In this document: positions 1 through 6,837 of the stretch, one piece after another
Position numbering within the stretch: position 1 is the stretch's first letter
How the letters are laid out: each line of letters starts with the position of its first letter
Assembly: GCA_023133315.1 (NCBI GenBank)
Contig: JAGLWR010000014.1
Location: 1-13,729 of the forward strand
From: Methanomicrobia archaeon
GTDB taxonomy: Archaea; Methanobacteriota_B; Thermococci; Methanofastidiosales; B48-G16
Length of the DNA: 13,729 nt
Direction: 5' to 3'
Translations under genes and position numbers: made by a program
Notes under the pieces: model-generated
The model's input: only the letters and a program-made list of their open reading frames with translations
What the model was told of the DNA's origin: nothing
Database searches by the model: none

Positions 1-865
1 CATCATGAACTGCACGAGCATTTTCGAGTACCGTGATGTGATGTCCATCCTTACGTTTCAGAACGAGTTCAACGTTTCGGAGTTCGCCTTTCTTCTCTAA
101 TTTCCGAGTCAAAATTTTTCTCTCCTCCGGATCTGCATACAACTCATACGCAATGTCAATGGCACGAAGATCCGCTTCTGAATCGTAACCAAGCATTTGC
201 ACAACTGCTGGATTGGCGGAGATTATTTTGCCATCTGGAGTAGTTTGATATACCCCACTAAACACATTTTCAAAGAGTCCCCGGAATTTGGCTTCGGAGA
301 GTCGCAACTCCTCTTCCGCTTTCTTGCGCTCGGTTATGTCTTCCAGAAGAATAGTCACTCCCTGTCTCCCATCATCGAAAGTAGTTGGAATCAGCTTAAT
401 TCTAAAACAGAACTCTCTTTCACCCATCGGAAAGTTTATTTCCCTCGTAGAATCTCTTCCGTCTAAAGCTTCTTTTATTTTTGGTATTATCTCTTCACTG
501 GTGAGGATAGGTAGGGAGGACTCCTCGATCCCTTTATCCAGCAGAACTTCTCTTTCCACATTCGTGAAATTTAGAAAATTGTCATTCGTGTATACTATCT
601 TAAGATCTCTATCTAATACTACTATATAATCCGTCGAGAGGTTCAACATTGTAGATATTGGAACACGTTGCGATAAGAAGTATACTTTCGCAGGGCCAAA
701 AGATCTCATTTCCGCATGACCAGATATCTGCAAGATATCGAGGTACTTTGCGACTGAGTTCCTATTAACATTAATTTTTTTGGAGATATCTGTTATGGTC
801 ATCCCCTTTGGGTTAGCCTTGAGAACTTCTTTGACACGAGCCAGTTCTTTCTGGTAGCTTTCCAT
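1..865 (-). CDS. HTH-PAS-PAS sensor/regulator, 3' part outside window
   Basis: Reading the minus strand from ATG at 865 gives 288 codons open to the window edge, so the C-terminus is missing. Residues about 8-52 form a helix-turn-helix with the signature TITDISKKINVNRNSVAKYL. Residues about 76-182 form a PAS domain ending in LLEDITERKKAEEEL, and a second PAS starts near residue 190 (FENVFSGVYQTTPDGKIISANPA). In archaea such proteins are sensory regulators, sometimes ending in a histidine kinase. Whether a kinase follows cannot be seen, so both 'transcription regulator' and 'histidine kinase' remain open. ATG 865 is chosen because ATG 870 is in another frame and stops quickly. GGAG at 880-877 is 11 bases upstream, but a TATA box about 25 bases upstream suggests a leaderless message. 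Divergent from the sortase operon, it could regulate it (inference). Confidence 0.85.
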   Translation of the reverse strand, partial: MESYQKELARVKEVLKANPKGMTITDISKKINVNRNSVAKYLDILQISGHAEMRSFGPAKVYFLSQRVPISTMLNLSTDYIVVLDRDLKIVYTNDNFLNFTNVEREVLLDKGIEESSLPILTSEEIIPKIKEALDGRDSTREINFPMGEREFCFRIKLIPTTFDDGRQGVTILLEDITERKKAEEELRLSEAKFRGLFENVFSGVYQTTPDGKIISANPAVVQMLGYDSEADLRAIDIAYELYADPEERKILTRKLEKKGELRNVELVLKRKDGHHITVLENARAVHD

Positions 866-883
866 ACCATAGGTAACTCCTAC

Positions 884-906
884 AATGTATAAATGCTTTT
901 CGGTTC
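884..906 (-). promoter_or_regulatory. Probable BRE/TATA promoter of the HTH-PAS gene
   Basis: On the minus strand the sequence reads ACCGAAAAGCATTTATACAT. An A-rich BRE-like stretch (CCGAAAAG) runs directly into a TATA-like ATTTATAC. The TATA centre lies about 25-27 bases before ATG 865, the normal archaeal distance to the start site, so transcription would begin at or next to the start codon. Seen by eye only. Confidence 0.5.
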
Positions 907-945
907 TGTTAGCAGAAGTGCAATGCAATGACCGAAAAGCATTTA
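890..945. repeat. Perfect 15-bp inverted repeat in divergent control region
   Basis: Arms at 890-904 (TAAATGCTTTTCGGT) and 931-945 (ACCGAAAAGCATTTA) are exact reverse complements around a 26-base spacer. Each arm contains a CGAAAAGCATTTA block that reads outward as a BRE/TATA-like unit, so the repeat could be a pair of back-to-back promoters or an operator that covers them. The spacer carries a smaller TCTG/CAGA inverted repeat and a tandem TGCAA. No T-run follows, so it does not look like a terminator. Confidence 0.75.
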
Positions 946-1003
946 AAGAGAAGCACTATATTGATTATTACAATAAAAAGCTAAATACAAGAGTACATAG
1001 ATA

Positions 1004-1018
1004 GTAAAAGATTAATAT
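1004..1018 (+). promoter_or_regulatory. Candidate promoter of the sortase operon
   Basis: GTAAAAG (1004-1010, BRE-like) is followed by ATTAATAT (1011-1018, TATA-like). The predicted start near 1041 leaves a leader of about 40 bases that includes the GAGG ribosome site at 1071-1074. The region is AT-rich, so TATA-like strings arise easily. The right arm of the inverted repeat (933-947) is an alternative promoter with a leader of about 110 bases. Confidence 0.35.
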
Positions 1019-1081
1019 CGAAAGAGGCAAACTCTATGAAAAGTTGGACAAAGAAGGAAAACCTAACTGTGAGGTAACTAT

Positions 1082-1570
1082 ATGGGCATAAAAAAATTTA
1101 TTGTACTGATTACATTTTTCTTTGTTATACTTTTAAACCAAACATACGGAGCGTTTGACGGACAGATTAATTCTATCACGCTTGATGGCGCTGATACTCC
1201 TCAGGACAATCTAGTTATTACAGTAGAGATCGAGTGCACGGGGAATCCGATAAGCAATTCATCCATGTCAATTGATCTAACCTGTGACTGCGATTCGACG
1301 TGGACGTACACAACCTCGTGTCATAAAAAAATTAATATGTCTCCTGGAGATATACAAACGCACGTATGGACGATACCTGCCTCAAGTCTCCCATGTCAGG
1401 GTAATTATACGGCATGTGCGTACTGGGACAGGAGTAATAACTGCACCAGGGGTAATCTAATCGCTGCTACCGTCTGTACCACTGATTATTCTGTTCCGTC
1501 ATTAGGGAAAGGATTTTTCTTGTTATTTTTCGTTCTTGCTGCGATCTCTTACTGGAGGATGAGTCGATGA
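1082..1570 (+). CDS. Small secreted Cys-rich protein with C-terminal sorting tail; putative archaeosortase substrate
   Basis: This 162-residue protein has no family I recognise. Residues 1-24 form a signal peptide (basic start, hydrophobic core, cleavage near TYG-A). The mature part has eight cysteines (52, 68, 70, 80, 105, 112, 121, 132), suggesting disulfides outside the cell, and four N-glycosylation sequons (N59, N85, N108, N120). The C-terminus has the three-part form of exosortase/archaeosortase targets: a short VPSLGKG motif (138-144), a hydrophobic helix (about 144-157) and a basic end (WRMSR). The stop overlaps the sortase start as ATGA. GAGG at 1071-1074 sits seven bases before the ATG. 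Being the substrate is inferred from the tail and the overlap. It could instead be an ordinary single-pass membrane protein. Confidence 0.8.
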   Translation: MGIKKFIVLITFFFVILLNQTYGAFDGQINSITLDGADTPQDNLVITVEIECTGNPISNSSMSIDLTCDCDSTWTYTTSCHKKINMSPGDIQTHVWTIPASSLPCQGNYTACAYWDRSNNCTRGNLIAATVCTTDYSVPSLGKGFFLLFFVLAAISYWRMSR

Positions 1571-2172
1571 CGACACTATTTCTTTTCGCACTTCTAATTG
1601 TTATATATGTAGGTGTGATTTTCTTCTTTAGAAAGAAAAAATTATGGTTTCTGTACTTTTTAGTCGGAGCCTTTGGTCTTACGTTCATTATCATCTTTTC
1701 ACTAATTTTTTTTGGTATCGATGAGAAAATCAGTAGCATAGAGATAGGGCACGTGAATTCTCTCTCCAACTTTCTAGGAATCAACACCCAGATATTCGAC
1801 GGCACGACCCTCATTGTTCCGGATCCCACAGGATGGAGCATGCTGTCCATCAACGTAGAATGTTCGGGAATTCTTGAAGCTTCAACAATATTTTGCTTGA
1901 TATTCTTTTATCCCGCTTTTTCTGCCATTAAAAAAAGTTTTTTACTTACCATCGGTATGGTATTGACGTATGTTGCCAACATTGTACGGATGATGCTCAT
2001 TGTGGCGATGACCACGATATATGGGAAAGAAATGGTGTATTTTGCACACGCGGTGGTAGGAAGGATATTCTTCTTTTTGTTGGTGATAGGCATCTACTGG
2101 TATCTGATCACGAAACCGACATTGGGAATTGTGTATAAAAGACTGGAGAAAAGACTGGAGGTGAGCAAATGA
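1567..2172 (+). CDS. Exosortase/archaeosortase family transpeptidase
   Basis: A 201-residue, multi-pass membrane protein of the exosortase/archaeosortase family. These enzymes cut secreted proteins at a C-terminal tripartite signal and are thought to join them to a membrane lipid. The family's catalytic residues are visible: Cys99 in the hallmark VECSGI, Arg141 in ANIVRM, and His161 followed by Arg166 in AHAVVGR, each at the edge of a membrane helix. Helices occupy roughly residues 3-21, 27-50, 103-120, 124-148 and 166-182. The length fits short members such as XrtG or small archaeosortases rather than the larger bacterial EpsH fusions. GGAGG at 1554-1558 serves ATG 1567, which overlaps the upstream stop. 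Family assignment is firm; the subfamily and the cut site are unknown. Confidence 0.9.
   Translation: MTTLFLFALLIVIYVGVIFFFRKKKLWFLYFLVGAFGLTFIIIFSLIFFGIDEKISSIEIGHVNSLSNFLGINTQIFDGTTLIVPDPTGWSMLSINVECSGILEASTIFCLIFFYPAFSAIKKSFLLTIGMVLTYVANIVRMMLIVAMTTIYGKEMVYFAHAVVGRIFFFLLVIGIYWYLITKPTLGIVYKRLEKRLEVSK
2137..2160 (+). repeat. Tandem 12-bp repeat carrying a ribosome-binding site
   Basis: AAAAGACTGGAG occurs twice back to back (2137-2148 and 2149-2160), encoding KRLEKRLE at the C-terminus of the sortase. The second copy ends in GGAG and, with the following bases, makes GGAGGTGA (2157-2164), an extended match to the archaeal anti-Shine-Dalgarno, just before the downstream ATG 2169. Confidence 0.8.
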
Positions 2173-3476
2173 ACCAAGCGATGGTTTTTCTATTTGTGTG
2201 GGGCATTTTTATCTTCATCCCCGTTTTCGTGGATTTTACTGGAGCAATCATTAAAATTATTACCATATCTATATGGCGAGGATCAAAAAAAGAGACCCCC
2301 AAAGGAGAACTCCCCTCCGTTTCTGTGATTATCCCTGCGTATAATGAAGAAAACAACATAGAAAAGTGTCTCAACTCCATAAAAACTCAGGATTATCCAA
2401 AAAATAAACTGGAAATACTGATCGTGGATGATGGATCCACAGACAACACACGGGATGTAATCACGAACGGCTTTAAATATGTACATCTCTACAAAAATGG
2501 GCACAATGGCAAGGCGTTCGCATTGAATACAGGGGTAAAAGAAGCGAAAGGAGATATCATCATCACTATGGATGCTGATACCGTGCTCGAAAAAACAGCG
2601 ATAAAGGAAATGGTATATGAGTTCATGAGGGATAAAGATCTTGCAGCTGCAAGCGGTAACATCACCATTGAATGGAAAGAAGAAGAACGACCGTTAAAAG
2701 AAAAATTTTTCATAAAATGCGAATTTTTGGAGTATCTAAATGCATTCAGGTTGGGAAGGCAGTATCAGAGTATATTGGGAATTCTCTACACATTATCTGG
2801 CGCATTTTCTGCATTTAGGGCAGATCTTCTAAAAACTACACAGTATGAGGATCGAACAGTGACAGAAGACTTTGATCTATCTGTCAATCTCCACAGAGAA
2901 AAGGCGAAGATCAAGTATGCACCCAACGCTATTGCATATGTGGAACCGAAGGTTTCATGGGAGAAACTGTACAGTCAGAGATTGCGGTGGAGATGTGGGC
3001 AGATAGAAGTGTGTTCTTTAAATAAGGACCTCGTCGGAAAAAGAAAATACGGAATATTCGGGTTGTTAGGAATGCCATTTTTGCTGGTTACAGACCATAC
3101 GTTAGCATTTCCCAGGATTATATGGACGTTTCTCATACCTATATTTCCTCTCTTCGGGTATCCATACAGATTCATACTCTATGCAGTGTTATTGATGTAC
3201 CTTTTCTACGTCTTTCTCGATCTGTTGCAAACATCTGTGGCGTATCTAATGGTGGACAGCGAAACAAAAACAAAAATAGAAAACTCTCTGCTGTACTGCT
3301 TTCTAACACCTTTCTACAGAATAATTGTCTTCTACTTTAAAATGTCTGCATACATAAACATTTTGAAGAAAAAATCTGCATGGGAGACAGAAAGTCCCAA
3401 AGTGGGAATAAAAAATGGAATAAAAAATATTGCATTTTTAAGCTCAATTCTTTCGATATTTAGAACAAAAGATTAA
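2169..3476 (+). CDS. Membrane GT2 family glycosyltransferase, processive type, sortase-linked
   Basis: A 435-residue inverting GT-A enzyme of the cellulose synthase/PgaC-like GT2 group. It has one N-terminal membrane helix (about residues 5-33), a cytosolic catalytic domain (about 50-280), and four or so C-terminal helices (about 290-400). Sugar-nucleotide and metal motifs are intact: VSVIIPAYNEE (51-61), VDDGSTD (86-92), the DxD motif DAD (135-137), the TED catalytic-base motif (232-234) and QRLRW (270-274). QxxRW with flanking helices is typical of enzymes that extend and export a polysaccharide, though some members act on lipid carriers. Its ATG overlaps the sortase stop (ATGA) and has a strong GGAGGTGA site. 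A similar GT2 accompanies exosortase G in Gram-positive bacteria. The sugar and acceptor cannot be read from the sequence. Confidence 0.9.
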   Translation: MNQAMVFLFVWGIFIFIPVFVDFTGAIIKIITISIWRGSKKETPKGELPSVSVIIPAYNEENNIEKCLNSIKTQDYPKNKLEILIVDDGSTDNTRDVITNGFKYVHLYKNGHNGKAFALNTGVKEAKGDIIITMDADTVLEKTAIKEMVYEFMRDKDLAAASGNITIEWKEEERPLKEKFFIKCEFLEYLNAFRLGRQYQSILGILYTLSGAFSAFRADLLKTTQYEDRTVTEDFDLSVNLHREKAKIKYAPNAIAYVEPKVSWEKLYSQRLRWRCGQIEVCSLNKDLVGKRKYGIFGLLGMPFLLVTDHTLAFPRIIWTFLIPIFPLFGYPYRFILYAVLLMYLFYVFLDLLQTSVAYLMVDSETKTKIENSLLYCFLTPFYRIIVFYFKMSAYINILKKKSAWETESPKVGIKNGIKNIAFLSSILSIFRTKD

Positions 3477-3501
3477 TAAACTACTTTTGATGAGGATTTT
3501 T

Positions 3502-5946
3502 ATGAAGATAGAATATAAAAGTTTTAGGAATATCCTACCTCTATTTTTTATCTGGATTCTCATCGTCATTATATTTTCTGGAATTTTTAAGAGTGGTGTA
3601 CCACCCGGATCAGATACGCTGGGACATCTTGCCAAAGTACAGTATCTCGGAGAACACTTTAAAAGTACAGGAAGTATTGCATCTTGGATGCCGTACTGGT
3701 ACTCTGGTTTTCCCATATTGAAATACTATCCTCCACTCTGGTACATTGTATCGATCCCCGTATATTACATTTTTGGCAACGCGTTTAAAACATATAATTT
3801 CCTTGTCATTGCATGGGGGATTTTAGCAAGTTCAGTAGTTTATTTTACTATCAAGAAAAGAATAAATGTTTTTTCTGCCTCTTTCGCTGCTTTTTTACTT
3901 GTCATAGCACCTTTTTCGATCAGAGAACTTTTTATGATGGGTGGAATTCCACGACTTTTTTCCATCATTTTTTTCCCGATCTGCCTCTATCTTACACAAG
4001 ATCTTTTTAAAAATAACGATCGCAGAAAGGCAATACTTCTCTTATCATTTTCCTTTTCGTTTTATATTCTCTTTCACGCACTTACCGCGTTTTTTTCTAT
4101 GACGACGCTCTTCGTCTATATCATTCTTAGATACATTCTTGAAAAGAAGCTCTATATAAAACAAATCATTTCATACATTGCATCCATAGGACTGAGTGTG
4201 GCACTTTCAGCCTGGTGGCTCATTCCAGCATATTTTGGAAAGATGACACAGTTCTCTCCTAGAGAAGCGATAGTTATATGTTCCGTATCTCTGAAAGAGA
4301 TCTTCGGTTTTAATTTCCATTTTTTAAGAGATTTTGGAAGTAGATATCTTGGTTTTTCTATCTTTATGTTAGCCTTGATCTCTGTAATAGTATTTAGAAA
4401 TAGAGAAAAATTTGCAATATTCTTAACAGCAATCTACTGCATTATTTTTTCTTTAGGTGTGAATACACCTTTTTATGATACGATCTTTTATTCAAATCTC
4501 TTCTTCCCTGAAAGAGCGTTGAATGACGGAATTTTTTTATTAATATTGCTATCTTCAATGCTTTTTTTAGAGATCAAAAAATTCAAAATAAAAAAAAGAG
4601 CTATAATAGCATTTTTTATAATATTTTTATGTCTTTTAGATTTTTATCCTTCCTTACAGTTGATAAAAAATAGAGAAGAGCCTGAAGATATTATTTCTAC
4701 TATTGAAAAAACTAACAGTGATGGCAGGATTGCATTTCTTGGAATATTGGATCCAGCAGCTACTTTTTATCCAGTCTTATTAAAAAGATACAGTGTTGAT
4801 GGTTTTTATATACAGGGGACACTTCATAATAAAGACCTTACAGGGATAAACTTCGCTCTATCTAATGAGTATTATGCATATATTCTTAAACAATATGATA
4901 AGTGGAATGTTAGTTGTGTGGCAGTATCAGGCTACGATGAATTCGGTAAATTTTTAGAAGAAAATGGATTTTCAAAGAGATATACAGTTGAAAATATAGA
5001 TCTTTATTGTAGAGATGCGAGGCTATATATAGAACCTCTCAAAAAAACGGCCATAGCCATAGGAAAATACAGCCAGACCGTTTCAATGGCGTTTCCAGAA
5101 GTAGCAGAAGGATATTCTGATTATATCGACGAGTACAGTATAGAATACCTCAAAAACTTCGACACCATTGTTTTCACAGGATTTTCTTTCCACGATAAAC
5201 AGAGAGCTGAAGAGATTGTTGTAGAGCTCGCAGCAAGAGGTATCACCGTGGTGGTCGATCTCCAGGGTGCTGCAACGGAGTGGTACGAGACAACACCCTC
5301 TTTCTTGGGTGCGGATTCCCTCACTCTTGACGTTGAAGGAACAGTAGATCTCGTCACTGACGATGAAATACTCGCGACTCTCGAATTTGAGCCGTTCTCG
5401 TATGAGGGAGGACCATGGAGATCCCCTGTCTATCTGAATCTGGATAATGAGCTTCTGAAGATAAAAAAGGAAAATGAACTATATACGATCCTCGGATACA
5501 AAAGGATTAATGGAGAAGAAGTATATTTCATCGGGCTGAATCTCTTCTATCACACACTATTAACAAAAGATGCTGCTGCACGGGCGCTTCTCGCAGAGAT
5601 ATTGCAGTTGCACGAGAGAACAGTGAATGGGTTTAGCAGCGATAACTTTTCCATGGGAGATGAATCTGTCGTCTTCGAGTACACTGCAGAGAACGAGACA
5701 TGGGCTGTCGTTAGTGTTACCTGGTCTCAAAACTGGAAAGGCTACATAGATGATCAAGATATAGAGATACATAATTTCGAGAATCTCATTCTTCTTCAAT
5801 TACCTGAGGGCACACACAGGATATCAATAAGACAGGAGCGTACGAGCAGTAAGCAGTTCTCCTTGATAGTTTCACTTTTGGCTATATTGACAGCAGTATT
5901 CCTATTTTTTGAACCGTGGAAGTCAAAGAGATTTCACTTCCTTTAG
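3502..5946 (+). CDS. Large GT-C-like membrane protein (PTPS_related family) with C-terminal soluble domain
   Basis: An 814-residue protein of the membrane family misleadingly called '6-pyruvoyl-tetrahydropterin synthase-related'. It is not a pterin enzyme. After the first helix, the loop PPGSDTLGH (34-42, Asp38 and His42) followed by WMPYWYSGFP and YYPPLWY (62-81) resembles the first outside loop of GT-C glycosyltransferases, where an Asp is catalytic. About ten helices follow to residue 390. Residues about 513-690 are soluble, with a segment (NFDTIVFTGFSFHDK, then GITVVVDL) resembling ThuA/glutaminase-like folds. A last helix lies at about 790-806, followed by a basic tail. ATG 3502 is preferred over TTG 3487 and ATG 3490 because GAGG at 3492-3495 lies six bases before it. 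It is probably the last gene of the sortase operon. Its final 24 bases overlap the convergent gene. Base composition is uneven along the gene. Confidence 0.8.
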   Translation: MKIEYKSFRNILPLFFIWILIVIIFSGIFKSGVPPGSDTLGHLAKVQYLGEHFKSTGSIASWMPYWYSGFPILKYYPPLWYIVSIPVYYIFGNAFKTYNFLVIAWGILASSVVYFTIKKRINVFSASFAAFLLVIAPFSIRELFMMGGIPRLFSIIFFPICLYLTQDLFKNNDRRKAILLLSFSFSFYILFHALTAFFSMTTLFVYIILRYILEKKLYIKQIISYIASIGLSVALSAWWLIPAYFGKMTQFSPREAIVICSVSLKEIFGFNFHFLRDFGSRYLGFSIFMLALISVIVFRNREKFAIFLTAIYCIIFSLGVNTPFYDTIFYSNLFFPERALNDGIFLLILLSSMLFLEIKKFKIKKRAIIAFFIIFLCLLDFYPSLQLIKNREEPEDIISTIEKTNSDGRIAFLGILDPAATFYPVLLKRYSVDGFYIQGTLHNKDLTGINFALSNEYYAYILKQYDKWNVSCVAVSGYDEFGKFLEENGFSKRYTVENIDLYCRDARLYIEPLKKTAIAIGKYSQTVSMAFPEVAEGYSDYIDEYSIEYLKNFDTIVFTGFSFHDKQRAEEIVVELAARGITVVVDLQGAATEWYETTPSFLGADSLTLDVEGTVDLVTDDEILATLEFEPFSYEGGPWRSPVYLNLDNELLKIKKENELYTILGYKRINGEEVYFIGLNLFYHTLLTKDAAARALLAEILQLHERTVNGFSSDNFSMGDESVVFEYTAENETWAVVSVTWSQNWKGYIDDQDIEIHNFENLILLQLPEGTHRISIRQERTSSKQFSLIVSLLAILTAVFLFFEPWKSKRFHFL

Positions 5947-6837
5947 TCCCGTTATTTCCACCGCATAGAGAACGACTCTATCTACAATAGCAAAGGCAAA
6001 TGCCTTTTCCGCTCCGACCCCAAGAGAGACAAATACTGCAGATATAAAAGTCTCAACGATACCTAAACCCCCTACGGTGATTGGGAGAAATGACACGGAG
6101 AGAATGACCGGTTGCAAAAAAATGTAAAGGAAAGGAGAGATACCGAGAGAAAGAGCTTTTCCAATAAATATCCATCTTGCAGATGTGGCAATCCAGGAAG
6201 CAATGGTGAGCAATACGATCTGTGACGTGAGAGTTTTTTTATGCATCTCCTGAAAGCTGTCCATTGTTTTTAAAAAAAATTCTCGCTTGAACGGTATCAA
6301 TGCAGTAAGTCGTTTGATTTTTTGCCAGCGTGATACAACAATTAATACTATAAATATCAGTACTGAAAATATCAGCGCCGCAGTGAGTGCACCATGAAGC
6401 TCCTGAGATTTCAGTGTTGCAATAAAATATGCAATGAGCACTATTGCCAGAGAAAACCGCAGTAAAAAATCCAGAACCTGTGTTGCGAGGATCACAGCGA
6501 GTATCTCTTTTTTGTGCTCGGGTTTTTCCTGAGAAAGAGGTACAGTAACGGATAAATATCCAACTTTTCCCGGCGTTATTTCAGCGAGCAACATTCCCAG
6601 CATATTGGACCAAAATAATTTTGAAAACAGAAAATGCATCTGAATTCCAGAAAACATTAGATTCAGTCTCCAACTCACTAAACAAAGTCCCAGAATATAG
6701 GAAAGTGCAGCAGGAATGAGCCAGATATACGATATGCGGGTAAGAATATTTACAAGATTCTCGTATCCGAGATTAACTACTATGAGAACGAGTATACCTA
6801 CCCCAACCAAAAACTTTACGATCGATTTTACTTTCAT
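5923..6837 (-). CDS. Flippase-like integral membrane protein (LPG_synthase_TM / YbhN-AglD family)
   Basis: This 304-residue protein has about eight membrane helices and the hallmarks of the UPF0104/LPG_synthase_TM family: SWRL after the second helix (55-58), EITPGKVGY (86-94) and LPITVGGLGIVE (251-262). Family members are linked to handling or transfer of lipid-linked sugars (AglD in haloarchaea) or to aminoacyl-phospholipid synthesis. With no aminoacyltransferase domain here and a polyprenyl-phosphate-sugar synthase just upstream, a role in lipid-linked sugar transport or use is the better guess. Its ATG (6837-6835) overlaps the stop of the upstream gene as ATGA, so the pair is translationally coupled. 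Its 3' end overlaps the end of the plus-strand membrane protein by 24 bases. Confidence 0.87.
   Translation of the reverse strand: MKVKSIVKFLVGVGILVLIVVNLGYENLVNILTRISYIWLIPAALSYILGLCLVSWRLNLMFSGIQMHFLFSKLFWSNMLGMLLAEITPGKVGYLSVTVPLSQEKPEHKKEILAVILATQVLDFLLRFSLAIVLIAYFIATLKSQELHGALTAALIFSVLIFIVLIVVSRWQKIKRLTALIPFKREFFLKTMDSFQEMHKKTLTSQIVLLTIASWIATSARWIFIGKALSLGISPFLYIFLQPVILSVSFLPITVGGLGIVETFISAVFVSLGVGAEKAFAFAIVDRVVLYAVEITGLKEVKSL

Noticed and set aside
288..629. A 113-codon plus-strand open frame at the left
   Set aside because: It is antisense to the PAS domains of the truncated sensor, whose minus-strand frame has clear HTH and PAS motifs.
1467..1853. A 128-codon minus-strand open frame
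   Set aside because: Antisense to the substrate tail and sortase start, which form an overlapping, motif-supported gene pair.
3487..3501. Earlier TTG or ATG starts for the GT-C-like protein
   Set aside because: GAGG at 3492-3495 is correctly placed only for ATG 3502; the earlier starts would put it inside the coding region.
3502..5946. Reading the 'pyruvoyl-tetrahydropterin synthase-related' name as a pterin enzyme
   Set aside because: The protein is polytopic with GT-C-like loop motifs and has no zinc-binding histidine triad of true pterin synthases that I can see.
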